From Lithobates sylvaticus (Eukaryota; Chordata; Amphibia; Anura; Ranidae): DNA of 64,000 nt. Under the pieces are notes generated by a model that did no database searches, was not told the origin of the DNA, and saw only the letters and a list, made by a program, of their open reading frames with translations. The stretch's first letter is position 1; each line of letters starts with the position of its first letter. Below, in pieces: positions 54,300-64,000 of this stretch. Made by a program: the position numbers and the translations under genes. The stretch spans positions 379,313,833-379,377,832 of the forward strand of contig CM053030.1 of the NCBI GenBank assembly GCA_028564925.1, given 5' to 3'.

Positions 54300-55760
54300 C
54301 TAGCTCCGTAAGCTGGCATGGATTTAAAGGGATTCCCCACGCCGAAAAAAACGGCGTGGGGGTTCCCCCCAAATCCAAGTCAGACCCTCATCCGAGCACG
54401 CAGCCTGGCAGGCCAGGAAAGGGGTGGGGACGAACGAGCGCCCCCCCCCCTCTTGAGCCGTACCAGGCCGCGTGCCCTCAACATGGGGGGTGCCCTGGGG
54501 AAAGGGGGGCCGTGCGGCCCCCCCACCCCAAAACACCTTGTCCCCATGTTGATGAGGACAAGGGCCTCTTCCCGACAACCCTGGCCGTTGGTTGTCGGGG
54601 TCTGCGGGCGGGGGCTTATCGGAATCTGGGAGCCCCCTTTAATAAGGGGGCCCCCAGATACCGGCCCCCCACCCTATGTGAATGAGTATGGGGTACGATG
54701 TACCCCTACCCATTCACCTAAGGTGTAAAATGTAAAGTACAAAAACACACACACTTTTGAAAAAATATTTTATTGCACTGCTCCGGGGTCTTCTTCCGTC
54801 TTGGGGGTCTTCTCGCCGGACTCCCCCGCCATTTACCAAGCTCTTTTACCGAGCGGGGGAAGTCCGGCTACCTTCTTCGTCGTCGCCGCCGTCGTCTGGG
54901 GGTCTCGATCCGCCTTCGGGGGTCTTCGGGGGTCTCTTCTGTTCTTGCGGCGGTCGTCGTCTTCCGCGCCGCCGGCGCCTTCTTCTTCTTCTTGTCCTTC
55001 TTCTTGTTCTTCTTCTTCTTCCGATGTTGACCCGTCGCTGTCTCTGCCCGGAATGCCTGTGCCGCTTTGCGCTGGGACTTATATAGGGACATGGGGGATA
55101 GGGTCACATGCTCATGTCACATGGTGACCCTGCCCCCTTGTGTTGTCACAGTCCCGGAGGATGCTGGGACTGTGACATCGCAAGGGGGCGGGGTCACCAT
55201 GTGACATGAGCATGTGACCCTGTCCCCATGCCCCTATATAAGTCCCAGCGCAGCGCGGCACAGGCATTCCGGGCAGAGAGAGCGACGGGTCAACATCGGA
55301 AGAAGAAGAAGAACAAGAAGGACAAGAAGAAGAAGGCGGCGCCGGCGGCGCGGAAGACGACGACCGCCGCAAGAACAGAAGAGACCCCCGGAAGACCCCC
55401 GAAGGCGGATCGAGACCCCCAGACGACGGCGGCGACGACGAAGAAGGTAGCCGGACTCCTCCGCTCGTGAAAGAGCTAGGTAAAAGAGCAGAAGAGAGCG
55501 GAGGAGTCCGGCGAGAAGACCCCCAAGACGGAAGAAGACCCCCGGAGCAGTGCAATAAAATATTTTTTCAAAAGTGTGTGTGTTTTTGTACTTTACATTT
55601 TACACCTTAGGTGAATGGGTAGGGGGGGGGGGGGCGCTCTTTCGTCCCCACCCCTTTCCTGGCCTGCCAGGCTGCGTGCTCGGATAAGGGTCTGACATGG
55701 ATTTGGGGGGAACCCCCATGCCGTTTTTCGGCGTGGGGAGTCCTTTTAAATCCATGCCAG
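54300..55760. repeat. GC-rich inverted-repeat cassette, copy 2, with paired TATA-like centres
   Basis: Two arms diverge from a centre near 55160 (GTCCCGGAGGATGCTGGGAC). Left arm: TATA-like CTATATAAG on minus at 55078-55086 and AATAAA on minus at 54769-54774. Right arm: CTATATAAG on plus at 55234-55242 and AATAAA on plus at 55554-55559, each followed by a GTGTGTGTG-type tract. A GGGGGCGGGG Sp1-like box lies at about 55184-55194. Each arm would specify an about 320-nt purine-rich transcript. The same arms occur at 51560-52540 in an element with different ends. Confidence 0.85.
55228..55470 (+). CDS. Small basic open frame in the cassette (uncertain)
   Basis: 80 codons, MPLYKSQRSAAQAFRAERAT, then a Lys-rich block and ARKTTTAARTEETP, ending AGLLRS. 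Related frames occur on the other arms: 54868-55107 minus (from its internal MSLYKSQRKAAQ) and 51843-52073 minus (MSLYKSQHSAS...ARTEETPEDP...AGLLRS). Similarity over three arms could reflect selection or simply shared ancestry of the inverted repeat. The start codon lies just before the TATA-like CTATATAAG (encoding Leu-Tyr-Lys), which argues that the TATA and the peptide cannot both be used. I do not recognise a protein family. Confidence 0.25.
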   Translation: MPLYKSQRSAAQAFRAERATGQHRKKKKNKKDKKKKAAPAARKTTTAARTEETPGRPPKADRDPQTTAATTKKVAGLLRS

Positions 55761-56502
55761 CTTACGGAGCTAGCGCGGCGGTATTTACTGCCTACGCTAG
55801 CTACGTAACCTGAAGTCACGTGCTAAATGAACGGACTTGCCGATGAGCGGCAAGTCCGTTCATTTCAAAAGTCCCGTGGACTTGCCTACTAACGGCGGGA
55901 TTATCCGCCGGACTGCCAAGTCCAGCGGATAATTTTAAAACCAAACTTAAAACTTTGGCGCCAAAAAGTCCGCCGGCGCCCACACACGAGGGGATTATCC
56001 GCTGGACTTCAGTCCAGAGGATAATCCTGCGGGATAGTCCCTTCGTGTGTACGCCGCATTAATAATGATTTGAACAGGGGAAAATTATATCTCTCTCTCT
56101 GGAGTCCATACCTCTCTTAATACAAGAAAGGACTTTGCTCGCTTTGGAAACCGCAGCTTGGCATTGCATGCTATTATTGAGCTTATGATCTACCAAAACC
56201 CCCAGATCCTTCTCCACTACGGATTCCCCCAGCATGTGCTTACATCATCGGCACTGAAGCAATGGCATGTACGTGCTGTTGCTTCAGCTAGTATGCCATT
56301 ATGGGCAGCTCCCGCACGCATGCATGGGAGCGACATCATTGGCCAATCACAGCGCCGGAGACCGCAATACCGGGAAGTAACTCCGGGACCGATGCCACTG
56401 GCCGGAGCGGTGTACGAGTACTGCTGAGGGAGCTTCAATCTAAGGTAATTCATAATGAGCTTGCAGGTTGTTTTTTTTTTGGGTGGCGGTTTACAACCAC
56501 TT

Positions 56503-58899
56503 AAAAGTATGCTATGAGCAAGTAAGTATATTTCACAGTAGAATGGAGACTAAAGATGAGCTTGGGTGTCCTCTAAACTCATCTCTAGCCATACATTAAA
56601 CTTGCTCTCTTTTTTTACTCCAATGAGCTGTTGGTTGGGTCATTCCCACACTACAGCTCATGTAAACAAAGAGGGGGGAATGAAAAAAAAGTTTGGGGTT
56701 CTGCTAACGATGATTTTGTAGGACCCCCCAGCTCATCGCTAGTAGAGACTGGTCATCAAGGGATCACTTAGCCAGCTTGGAAGTGTTTTATAGTGTATGG
56801 CAAACTTTCTAAACAAAGGGCCAGTTTAGTGTCCTTCAGACTTTAGGGGGACTGGACTGTGGCCATCAGGAAAATAAATTTTTCTGGCATCAGTGGGAGT
56901 GAACAGTGACCCATCCTTGGTATAGGGGAAGGAATATTGCCCCATTGTTGGTGTCAGTGGGAGAAATAGCAAGATTTGAAGATTTGTTTGTGTGGAAGAA
57001 TTGGTCAAAATCACACCTGAGCAATACATGTGACTAGTTTCTCCATACAGGAGGCATCTTGAAGCTGTCATTTAAGTATTAAATATATTTCAGTTAGCGT
57101 GTTCAATACTTTTTCCCTGTGTCATTCCATTTTATTACACATGTACCACTACCCTCATGAGAGCCACTGATCTATACCCCACTGGTTGCGTCAACTCTGC
57201 AAATCCTCCGTCACCTCTGACACTGTGGGTTCAGTCATTTTTACCAACTGTCACCTATAGTAAGATACTTACCCAATACCAGTGAGACAGTTGAAATTTG
57301 TTTACTGTGGTAAAGGGGACACATAAAAGTGTAAAACATAACACTGTAAACCGCAAAGGCATTTTTGTCTGAACAATATAGTACTGTTTATAAACACAAT
57401 TTGCAATTGGTAACCTTTTGATAGTAAAGAGAAATGCAAAGTATACAATATTACCCAAATTGTGCCAGACCCAGTTTCTGTCACAGTAACCTATGTGAAC
57501 AGGTCGGCAGAAGGGTAAGGAACTGACACTTGATTTACTATGTCAGGTTCACTCCCCTCTGTTTCCTTAACCCACAGACCATTAACATCAGTACAACATG
57601 ACAAACTTTTTGCAAACTATTGTGTTTAAATTGGCTTTCTCTTTTAAATAGAGTTCCAGAAAAAGTGAGAGCAGACCCTTTGTGCTAAAAAAAACAACTT
57701 TAGTCACTTGAGCGAATAAAGAGAGGATAAAAGGGTTAAAGTGTTACTGCTTGGAATCCAGCAAATCTTCATCTAGTCTTGAAGTGTTAAGAATAGGGTA
57801 ATCCTTGATGATGGAGTAAAGCAAATTTAGCTGATCTGTGGTGTATTTTACTTCACACTCTTCCTATATGGCTGGAATATTATTGTATCCAATAAGATAG
57901 CTGGTGGTAAAGATGTGAGCAGGATATAGATGTCTGCATACATTGTTCGTTTGAGTATGTGAACTAATTTCCAGTGGCACCACAAGTACCAGAAAGCTGG
58001 GTTGGATAAAGGATGTCTATATGCAGTGTCTTAATAGAATCTAAATGGGAAAATGCCCGCTCACCACACTAGTTACAGAAGCTGCTAGCAGTAATGCAGG
58101 TGATTATGAAGACTCTTTTAGGAACTCCCTCTGAATCCTGGCTCTGAGAATGGCGTCGGACCCTGTCACACCAGGCCACGGCCTACCCGAATCTGAATTG
58201 TTGGTGTTGGAACAGTCTTCAGGCAGCTGTAGGTGATAAGTGATGCTGTTTGCAGAGGTCCCTCGGGATGCAGCTGTACGACTCCCCACTATGCAGGCCA
58301 CACTGACACAGAGCTCCTGCTGGCAGATCCAACCTTGGGTCCCAAGAGAGCGATATAGGCCGCAACCCACCTTTTTATAGCATCTCCTCTTCGCAGCAAT
58401 CTGGAAGTGGTAGTTCAGGCCAGTCCTGCTGGAATTAAAAATTCATCATTCAGAACTACACATCCCACAATGCTTTGCTCTGCTCTAAGTTTTGTCTAAA
58501 AGGAAAATGAAACAGGGAGTCCAAACCAACACTAGAGGTAGACAATCCCACATTAATAACGCTGTACATTGTCCCTGAATGGCAGGCATAATAGCCGGCT
58601 CCTGGCTACACACATAACTTTATTTCTGAATGTATTTGTTTTGGTTTCTTTGTATGTATGGATTGCATGGGTTGTTGCCGACATGTGGTGAAAATTTCAT
58701 GTCAATAGCACCTTTACAAATATACTTACCTAGAAAAATGTTGACGTATTCAATACTTATTTTACCCGCTGTATATTGAAGATTATCTGCGACCCTTTTG
58801 AGGCCCCCTTTAGCTTATAAGTTGACTGCCTTATGCCCTGGACAATTTTATCTTTACTCTGATTTTTACTGATTATGAGTATTAGTCATTTGTCAGACT
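56503..58899. other. No gene; AT-rich sequence
   Basis: No protein family was recognised and no clear terminal repeats. A GC-richer stretch at 58110-58380 has an 88-codon minus frame without recognisable similarity. Possibly unique sequence. Confidence 0.5.
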
Positions 58900-59470
58900 C
58901 AATCTTTAAACTGCTTCCCACCTGGCCAATGTACATAAATGGCCGGGTGGAAGCTTCAGCAGTCTAAGTTGACGTACCCATACATCCCTCAGAATGGGTG
59001 CCTGTGCGTGGGTGCGATCTTGTGATGGCTGTTATCTTCCGACACAGCCAAACACAGATCGGGATATGGCTGTGTCCAAACACAGCCTTCACAGTGTAAA
59101 CAAAGACACGTGTCTCTGTGTCAGTTCTCCCCGCTGAGCTCAGTGAGAGCTTAGTTTGGGAGGGAGGGGGGAGCATGGGATGCTGCAGCCTGTGCTGAGA
59201 GCTCTCTGTGTAAGTGATGATTTTACACAGAGAGCTGTCACAGATCACACAGACTGCAGCCATCCCCACACACTACACCAAGCACCACTGTCCCCACTGT
59301 CCCATTAACATCCATCTAAGTGTTCCCATGAACATCTGTACTAGTGCACAAAACATCTGTCACGGTGTCCTATGAACATCTGTACCAGTGCGCAAAAACA
59401 TCTGTCACAGTGTACGTGCCCCATAAACAACTTTACCAGAACTGTAAAGTTCGGGTCCGTACCGGACCAA
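58900..59470. repeat. Dispersed repeat of the GCTTCCCACCTGGCC type
   Basis: Starts near AAACTGCTTCCCACCTGGCC with a small internal inverted GGCCAATGTACATAAATGGCC. It contains the pair TCACACAGAGAGCT/AGCTCTCTGTG near 59200-59240 and three spaced copies of AACATCTGT(C/A)C words at 59330-59410. Non-coding. Confidence 0.45.
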
Positions 59471-59798
59471 TGTCCTGACAATGAATAAATACAAATTTAA
59501 AGCACCCCAATCCTCCTATACTTGCGTGCATGTCAGAGCAAGAGCAATAATTCTAGCCAGACCTCATGTGTAACTCTAAACTGGTACCCGAACCCGAACT
59601 ATTGACTGTATGTTCGGGTTCGGGTCCGGTGTTCGGCGATGTATTGGGTCCGGTGTTCAGCGATGTATTGGTGCCTTTTACAAGCTGCAGGGCAGCCAAT
59701 CCACGCTAGTTTCACTAGTGTGCCCTTAAAAGCCATCACAGCCATGCCTACTAATGGCATGGCTGTGATTGGCCAGTGCAGCATGTGACCCAGCCTCT

Positions 59799-59810
59799 AT
59801 ATAAGGTACA
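59799..59810 (+). promoter_or_regulatory. Candidate TATA box of the hAT element
   Basis: CTCTATATAAGGT, with GCACAGCACCTCACTCTGC about 25-30 bp downstream as a plausible start region. It lies 0.9 kb before the first ATG; the intervening leader would include the 180-bp repeats unless spliced. Confidence 0.45.
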
Positions 59811-60164
59811 GGCACACAGCACAGCACCTCACTCTGCTATAGACAGGTTCCTGTGCTGCTAAGAGAGGATTTCATTAGGAGTTAGTCTGATACAGTCAGT
59901 CAGTCCACATTCCTTAAATTTTCTTCAAATTAGTTATATCAGTGAGCGATCTACATAGCTAGAGTAGAGACTAGAGAGTGTCTTTATTAAGGAAAAGAAA
60001 GAGGCAGAGAGAATTATTCAAGAGATTCCTAAATCAATTGTACCCTGGCTGGGGTGCAGTGCACAGTCTTTTAACAGTGCCATGAGGCCAGTGCCAGACA
60101 AAATATAACTTTTACCTGCAAGCTCAGTGCAGCATCACTGCACTGCATATTTTACTAAGAGATA

Positions 60165-60700
60165 CACCATACTCTGTGTGTATTCTGCTATTGCAAAAAC
60201 ATTGCAAAAAAATTAAATTTTGCTGTGATTTGTGCATGTTTTTTTTTTTCCAATAGCATTTTCTGCATGTTCATACACGCTTTAGACACTGTGCGTGTAT
60301 TCTGCTATTGCCAAAAATTAAAATCTTTCAGTGCTTTGTGCATGTGTGCAGGAGTGTGACATACAATCGATCTATATTTCTTCTATTGTGCTATCCCAAA
60401 AAAAAAAATTGTAGCGACATTTTTTTTTTCCAATAGCATTTTCTGCATGTTCATACACGCTTTAGACACTGTGCGTGTATTCTGCTATTGCCAAAAAATA
60501 AAATATTTCAGTGCTTTGTGCATGTGTGCAGGAGTGTGACATACAATCGATCGATATTTCTTCTATTGTGCTATCCCAAAAAAAAAATTGTAGTGACATT
60601 TTTTTTTCCCAAAAGCATTTTCTGCAGTTTAGCAGTTTTTGAGATACACGCTTTACATACTGTGGGTGTATTCTGCTATTGCAAAAACACCCATTTAGGG
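60165..60700 (+). repeat. About 180-bp tandem repeat, roughly 2.6 copies
   Basis: The block TTTTTCCAATAGCATTTTCT recurs at about 60246 and 60425, and as TTTTCCCAAAAGCATTTTCT at about 60605. GTGTATTCTGCTATTGC recurs at about 60178, 60294, 60474 and 60667. The first two full copies are nearly identical (60241-60420 and 60420-60600). They lie in the leader of the hAT transposase. Confidence 0.9.
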
Positions 60701-60722
60701 CGAGATCATAAATTTTGAAAAT

Positions 60723-63700
60723 ATGAGGAGATCATCAAAAAGGGGACGTGGCCCCGGTCGTGGTGCTGCTGGTGGAGCTCCTGTTGCAGGGAGAGGACGT
60801 GGTCGATCTGTGCCAGCTACACGCACTAGTGAAACACCTTCCTCAGGTGCGAGTAGGCGACAGAGCCTGCAGCGGTATTTCGGCGCGCCTAAAGAGGCTG
60901 TATGAATGTTGAGGCCAGGACAAGTACAGGCGATAGTAGATTGGGTTGCTGACAGTGCCTCCGGTTCCTTCACATCGTCTCCCACCAAGTCTGCTGATGA
61001 AAGTTCAGAGTTGGCACCTGCAGTCGATGTCCATCAGTCTTTCACCTCACCCCCTTGCAAATCAGCCAAGCAGTCTGAGCCCCAAATCATGCAGCAGTCT
61101 CTTCTGCTTTTTGATGACTCTGTTAGCAGGGTTTCCCAGGGCCATCCACCTAGCCCTGCCCCAGAAGTGGAAGAGATTATGTGCACCGATGCCCAACCGC
61201 TTATGTTTCATGATGAGTACATGGGAGGACCATCGCAGCACGTCTTGGATGATGACGAAACACAGGTGCCAACTGCTGCTGCTTTCGCCATTGTGCAGAC
61301 CGACTAGGAGGGCAGGGGTGAAGACTGGGTGGAAGATGATGTGGAGGACGATGAGGTCCTTGACCCCACATGGAATCAACATCATGCAGGTGACCAGTGT
61401 AGTTCGGAGGAAGAGGCGGTGGTCGCACAGAGCCACCAGCACAGCAGAAGAGGGAGCAGGGTGCAAAAGCGGAGCGTCCATCCCCTAGACAGTACGTCTG
61501 CTACTGCCCAACGCAGCAAGGGCACACCAAAGCCAGGTCCAAGGAGTTCCCTAGCGTGGCAGTTCTTCAGACAATGTGCTGATGACACGACTGGTTTGCA
61601 CGCTGTGCAATCAGAGCCTGAAGTGAGGCATAAACGTTCTCAACCTGAGCACAACCTGCATGACCAGGCATCTAAGTGCAAAGCACGAGATGCAGTGGAG
61701 TAGACACCTCAAAAACCAAGAAAGGTCTCTGGCTCCTCCTGCTTCCTCTTCTGCTGCAGTCTTGGCCTCTTCATCCACCTCTGTAGTGACAGTGGCACCT
61801 GTCAACCCGCAAACAGAGGATCTGCCAGCAACACTACCACCTGGGTCACCAACCATCTCCACAATGTCACATGGAAGCGTTCAGCTCTCTATTTTCCAAA
61901 CACTGGAGCGGAAGAGGAAGTACCCCCCTAGCCACCCGCGATCCCTGGCCCTGAATGCCAGCATTTCAAAATTCCTCTCCTTTGAAATGCTGTCATTCCG
62001 TCTGGTGGAGACGCAGAGTTTTAAAAGGCTGATGTCATTGGCTGTCCCACAGTACGTCGTGCCCAGCCGCCACTACTTTTCCAGAGGAGCTATCCCTTCC
62101 CTGCACAACCAAGTGGGGGACAAAATCAGGTGTGCACTGCGCAACGCCATCTGTGGCAAGGTCCACCTAACTACGGATGCGTGGACCAGTAAGCACGGTC
62201 AGGGACGTTATATCTCCCTAACAGCACACTGGGTAAATGTAGTGGCGGCTGGGCCTGAGGCGGATAGCAGTTTGGCGCATGGAACAACAGACCGATGAGT
62301 GGTTGGTGGCAGTGAGCCTCAAGCCCGGCCTGGTGGTGTGCGATAATGGGCGAAATCTCGTAGCAGCTCTGGGCCTAGGCGGTTTGACACATCCCTTGCC
62401 TGGCGCATGTGCTGAACTTGGTGGTCCAGAGGTTCCTTAAGAATTACTCCGATATGCCAGAGCTGCTGCAGAAAGTGCGGGCCGCCTGTGCGCACTTTCG
62501 GCGTTCTCACCGTGCTGCTGCTCGCCTGTCAGCGCTGCAGCGTAACTTCGGCCTTCCCTCTCACCGTCTCATATGTGACGTGCCCACAAGGTGGAACTCC
62601 ACCTTGCACATGCTTGCCAGACTGTGCAAGCAGCAGCAGGCGATAGTTGAGTTTCAGCTGCAGCACGCACGCGTGAGTCGCTCTGCGGAACAGCACCACT
62701 TCACCACCAATAACTGGGCCTCCATGCGAGACCTGTGTGCCTTGTTGCGCTGTTTCGAGTACTCCACCAACATGGCCAGTGCCGATGACGCCGTTCTTAG
62801 CGTTGCTATCCCAGTTCTATGCCTCCTTGAAAAAATGCTTCAGGCGATGATTGAAGAGGATGTGGCACAGGAGAAAGAGGGTTAATTTCCAAGGCTTTCA
62901 GGGCAGTCATTTACAAGTGGCTACGAGGGTGGGTTCCTGCACCAACAAGCGCCAGGTACACAATTGTCCGGCAGCAAGGGCACAGTTCTGGAGGATGACG
63001 AGGTGGAGGATGAGGAGGAGATGGAGGAGTAGGAACCATGTTCACAGCAGGGTGGCACCCAGACCAGCTCATGTCCATCACTGGTGCGTGGCTGGGGGGA
63101 TACAGAGGACACAGACGATACACCTCCCACATAGGACAGCTTTTCGTTGCCTCTGGGCAGCCTGGCACACATGAGCGATTACATGCTGCAGTGTTTCCGC
63201 AACGACCGCCGAGTTTCCCACATTTTAACTGGTGCTGATTATTGGGTGGCCACCCTGCTGGATCCCCGTTACAAGGACAACGTGCCGTCCTTAATTACCT
63301 CACTGGAGCGTGATCGTAAAGATGCGCGAGTACAAGCGCACGCTGGTAGACGCGCTGCTGGTGGCATTCCCACTTGGCAGCGGGGGTACGGTGGAAGCAC
63401 AAGGCGAAGGCAGAGGAGGAGGAAGAGGTCGCCAACGCAGCCGGGGCACCTCCAGCACCTCGGAAGGCAGGGTTAGCATGGCCGAAATGTGGAAAATCTT
63501 TGTCAGCACGCCACAACAACCAGCACCACCAGCTGAAATGGAACGTCTTAGCAGGAGGCATCATTTCACCAACATGGTGGAGCAGTATGTGTGCACACGC
63601 CTACACGTACTGAATGACGGGTCTGCCCCCTTCAACTTCTTGGTCTCCAAATTGGGCACATGGCCTGAGCTTGCCCTTTACGCCTTGGAGGTGCTGGCCT

Positions 63701-63864
63701 GCCCTGCAGCCAGTGTATTATCTGAACGTGTATTTAGCATGGCAGGGGGCGTTATCACAGACAAGCGCAGCCGCCTGTCCAGAGCCAATGTGGACAAGCT
63801 CACGTTCATTAAAATGAACCAGGCATGGATCCCACAGGACTTGTCCGTACCTTGTGCAGAATAG
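60723..63864 (+). pseudogene. hAT transposase with BED zinc finger, decayed
   Basis: Begins MRRSSKRGRGPGRGAAGG with an Arg/Gly-rich N-terminus, then an acidic Ser/Pro region. The BED finger is recognisable at 61560-61700 (VCTLCNQSLK...CMTRHLSAKHEMQW). hAT core: VHLTTDAWTSKHGQG (first Asp, about 62170), VVCDNGRN, VRAACAHFRRS, LICDVPTRWNSTLHML, LDPRYKDN (about 63262). The C-terminal dimerisation domain is FLVSKLGTWPELALYALEVL, SVLSERVFSMAGG (catalytic Glu) and DKRSRLSRANVDKL. Lesions: in-frame stops at 60903-60905, 61305-61307 and 61624-61626 (the first and last TGA, fitting CpG decay of CGA), plus frame changes near 61,592, near 62,290-62,390 and between 62,885 and 63,180. Probably about 1,000 residues originally. 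Inactive. Confidence 0.88.
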
Positions 63865-64000
63865 ACACGTATACCGGTGTTCTGACAAAAACTGTCTGGC
63901 CACTTACTGCGCAGGCGCAGTGCTTGCGCAGTACGGAGGACAAGGAGATTCACAAAATCTCCAAAGATGAACGTCGCCTGCGCAGTGAGTGCAGGTTCAA

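Larger units (their letters stand above)
54047..56059. mobile_element. 2-kb foldback MITE, GCGTACACACG ends
   Basis: Ends TGCCGCGTACACACG...CGTGTGTACGCCGCAT, flanked by TAA (54044-54046, 56060-56062). Nearly the whole element is one inverted repeat: left GCTGGCATGGATTTAAAGGG and GCGTAGGCAGTAAATGCCGC are mirrored at 55740-55800, and the central cassette (54300-55760) is mirrored about a centre near 55160. The right arm lacks about 250 bp present in the left (54440-54700). It inserted inside the LINE reverse transcriptase. Confidence 0.92.
53333..56230 (-). mobile_element. CR1/Rex-like LINE 3' fragment, itself interrupted
   Basis: Flanked by a 7-bp target duplication AGCATGT (53326-53332 and 56231-56237). 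The minus strand encodes the carboxy end of a non-LTR reverse transcriptase: DHKLNNSMQCQAAVSKASKV and CIKRGMDSRE (56100-56220), then [18 protein letters not shown] and [15 protein letters not shown] (54000-53935), then FKYIRGPYSEL, TRGHSLRLEEKRF and KMWNKLPLEVVLANSVDCFK (53840-53620). The frame is interrupted in places, and the coding piece is split by the 2-kb MITE at 54047-56059. The 5' majority of the LINE is absent (usual 5' truncation). The family is assigned by motif style; CR1 against L2 or Rex1 is not settled. Confidence 0.85.
53207..56502. mobile_element. Outer MITE, AGTGGTTGTAAA ends, with nested elements
   Basis: Ends AAGTGGTTGTAAA (53207-53219) and its inverted copy TTTACAACCACTT (56490-56502). 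The left interior has a small inverted pair AAGCCTAAAATAAGGCTT. The MITE is opened by a LINE fragment (53333-56230). The MITE sequence on the two sides continues from CTGTATCAGCATGT to GCATGTGCTTACATC. Confidence 0.8.
59570..64000 (+). mobile_element. hAT-family DNA transposon, 3' end beyond the window
   Basis: Upstream region with repeated GTTCGGGTTCGGGTCCGG words (59610-59660), a TATA-box region at 59799, a 180-bp tandem repeat (60165-60700) and a decayed BED-finger hAT transposase (60723-63864). Neither the left terminus (perhaps between 59430 and 59640) nor the right terminus is resolved. After the stop the sequence contains CTGCGCAGGCGCAGTGC words typical of a GC-rich subterminal region. 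Confidence 0.8.

Noticed and set aside
58104-58370. Minus-strand 88-codon frame in GC-richer sequence
   Set aside because: No domain or repeat context that supports coding; left as uncharacterised sequence.
1-64000. tRNA, rRNA and host protein-coding genes
   Set aside because: None recognised on either strand; conserved exons of ordinary genes were not seen among the repeats.

Overview
This is a 64-kb window of an animal nuclear genome made almost entirely of transposable elements. No host gene, rRNA or tRNA was recognised. The mix fits an anuran amphibian, and I lean to a ranoid frog: Harbinger with MADF or Myb partner genes, Tc1, hAT, a Tx1-like L1, a CR1/Rex-like LINE, Penelope-like elements, a tyrosine-recombinase (DIRS/Ngaro) element, a retrovirus-like element, and many ACACACGG-ended and TTAA-ended MITEs. 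That assignment is inference from repeat style; no species marker was read.

Layout. 0-7 kb: a 21-bp minisatellite, then Penelope-like material on the minus strand (reverse transcriptase with a C-terminal GIY-YIG endonuclease), a repeated terminal block, and several hammerhead-ribozyme-like motifs. 9.0-18.6 kb: a retrovirus-like fossil with two about 580-bp LTRs, a 5-bp target duplication (CAACC) and three guest insertions. 18.7-23.3 kb: an autonomous-type Harbinger element, truncated on the right and flanked on both sides by copies of a roughly 300-bp LTR-plus-flank segment. 23.6-34 kb: small MITEs, a truncated Tc1, more hammerhead-bearing repeats and simple repeats. 34.3-43.2 kb: a tyrosine-recombinase retroelement fossil split by a 6.3-kb, nearly whole L1-type LINE. 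44.5-48.9 kb: a second Harbinger element with two genes on opposite strands. 49.1-50.2 kb: a TTAA-ended MITE containing a Harbinger-type MITE and four TCTCGCGAGA motifs. 51.3-53.0 kb and 53.2-56.5 kb: large GC-rich inverted-repeat elements; the second is a four-level nest. 59.5-64 kb: a decayed hAT transposon running off the window.

How the parts work together. In the 44.5-48.9 kb Harbinger element the transposase (plus strand, three exons) and the MADF-BESS DNA-binding partner (minus strand, three exons) interlock. Two partner exons lie in a transposase intron, and the transposase catalytic exon lies in a partner intron. All four splice junctions keep frame, and the partner gene is open for 411 codons. 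The same family's ends, in opposite orientation, bound a non-autonomous element at 51.3-53.0 kb. That element carries an inverted-repeat cassette with TATA-like centres and outward AATAAA signals, and the same cassette sits inside a MITE with unrelated ends at 54.0-56.1 kb.

Limits: everything was read by eye. Element families are named from protein motifs and terminal sequences. Edges of unnamed repeats are approximate, and percent identities are rough.
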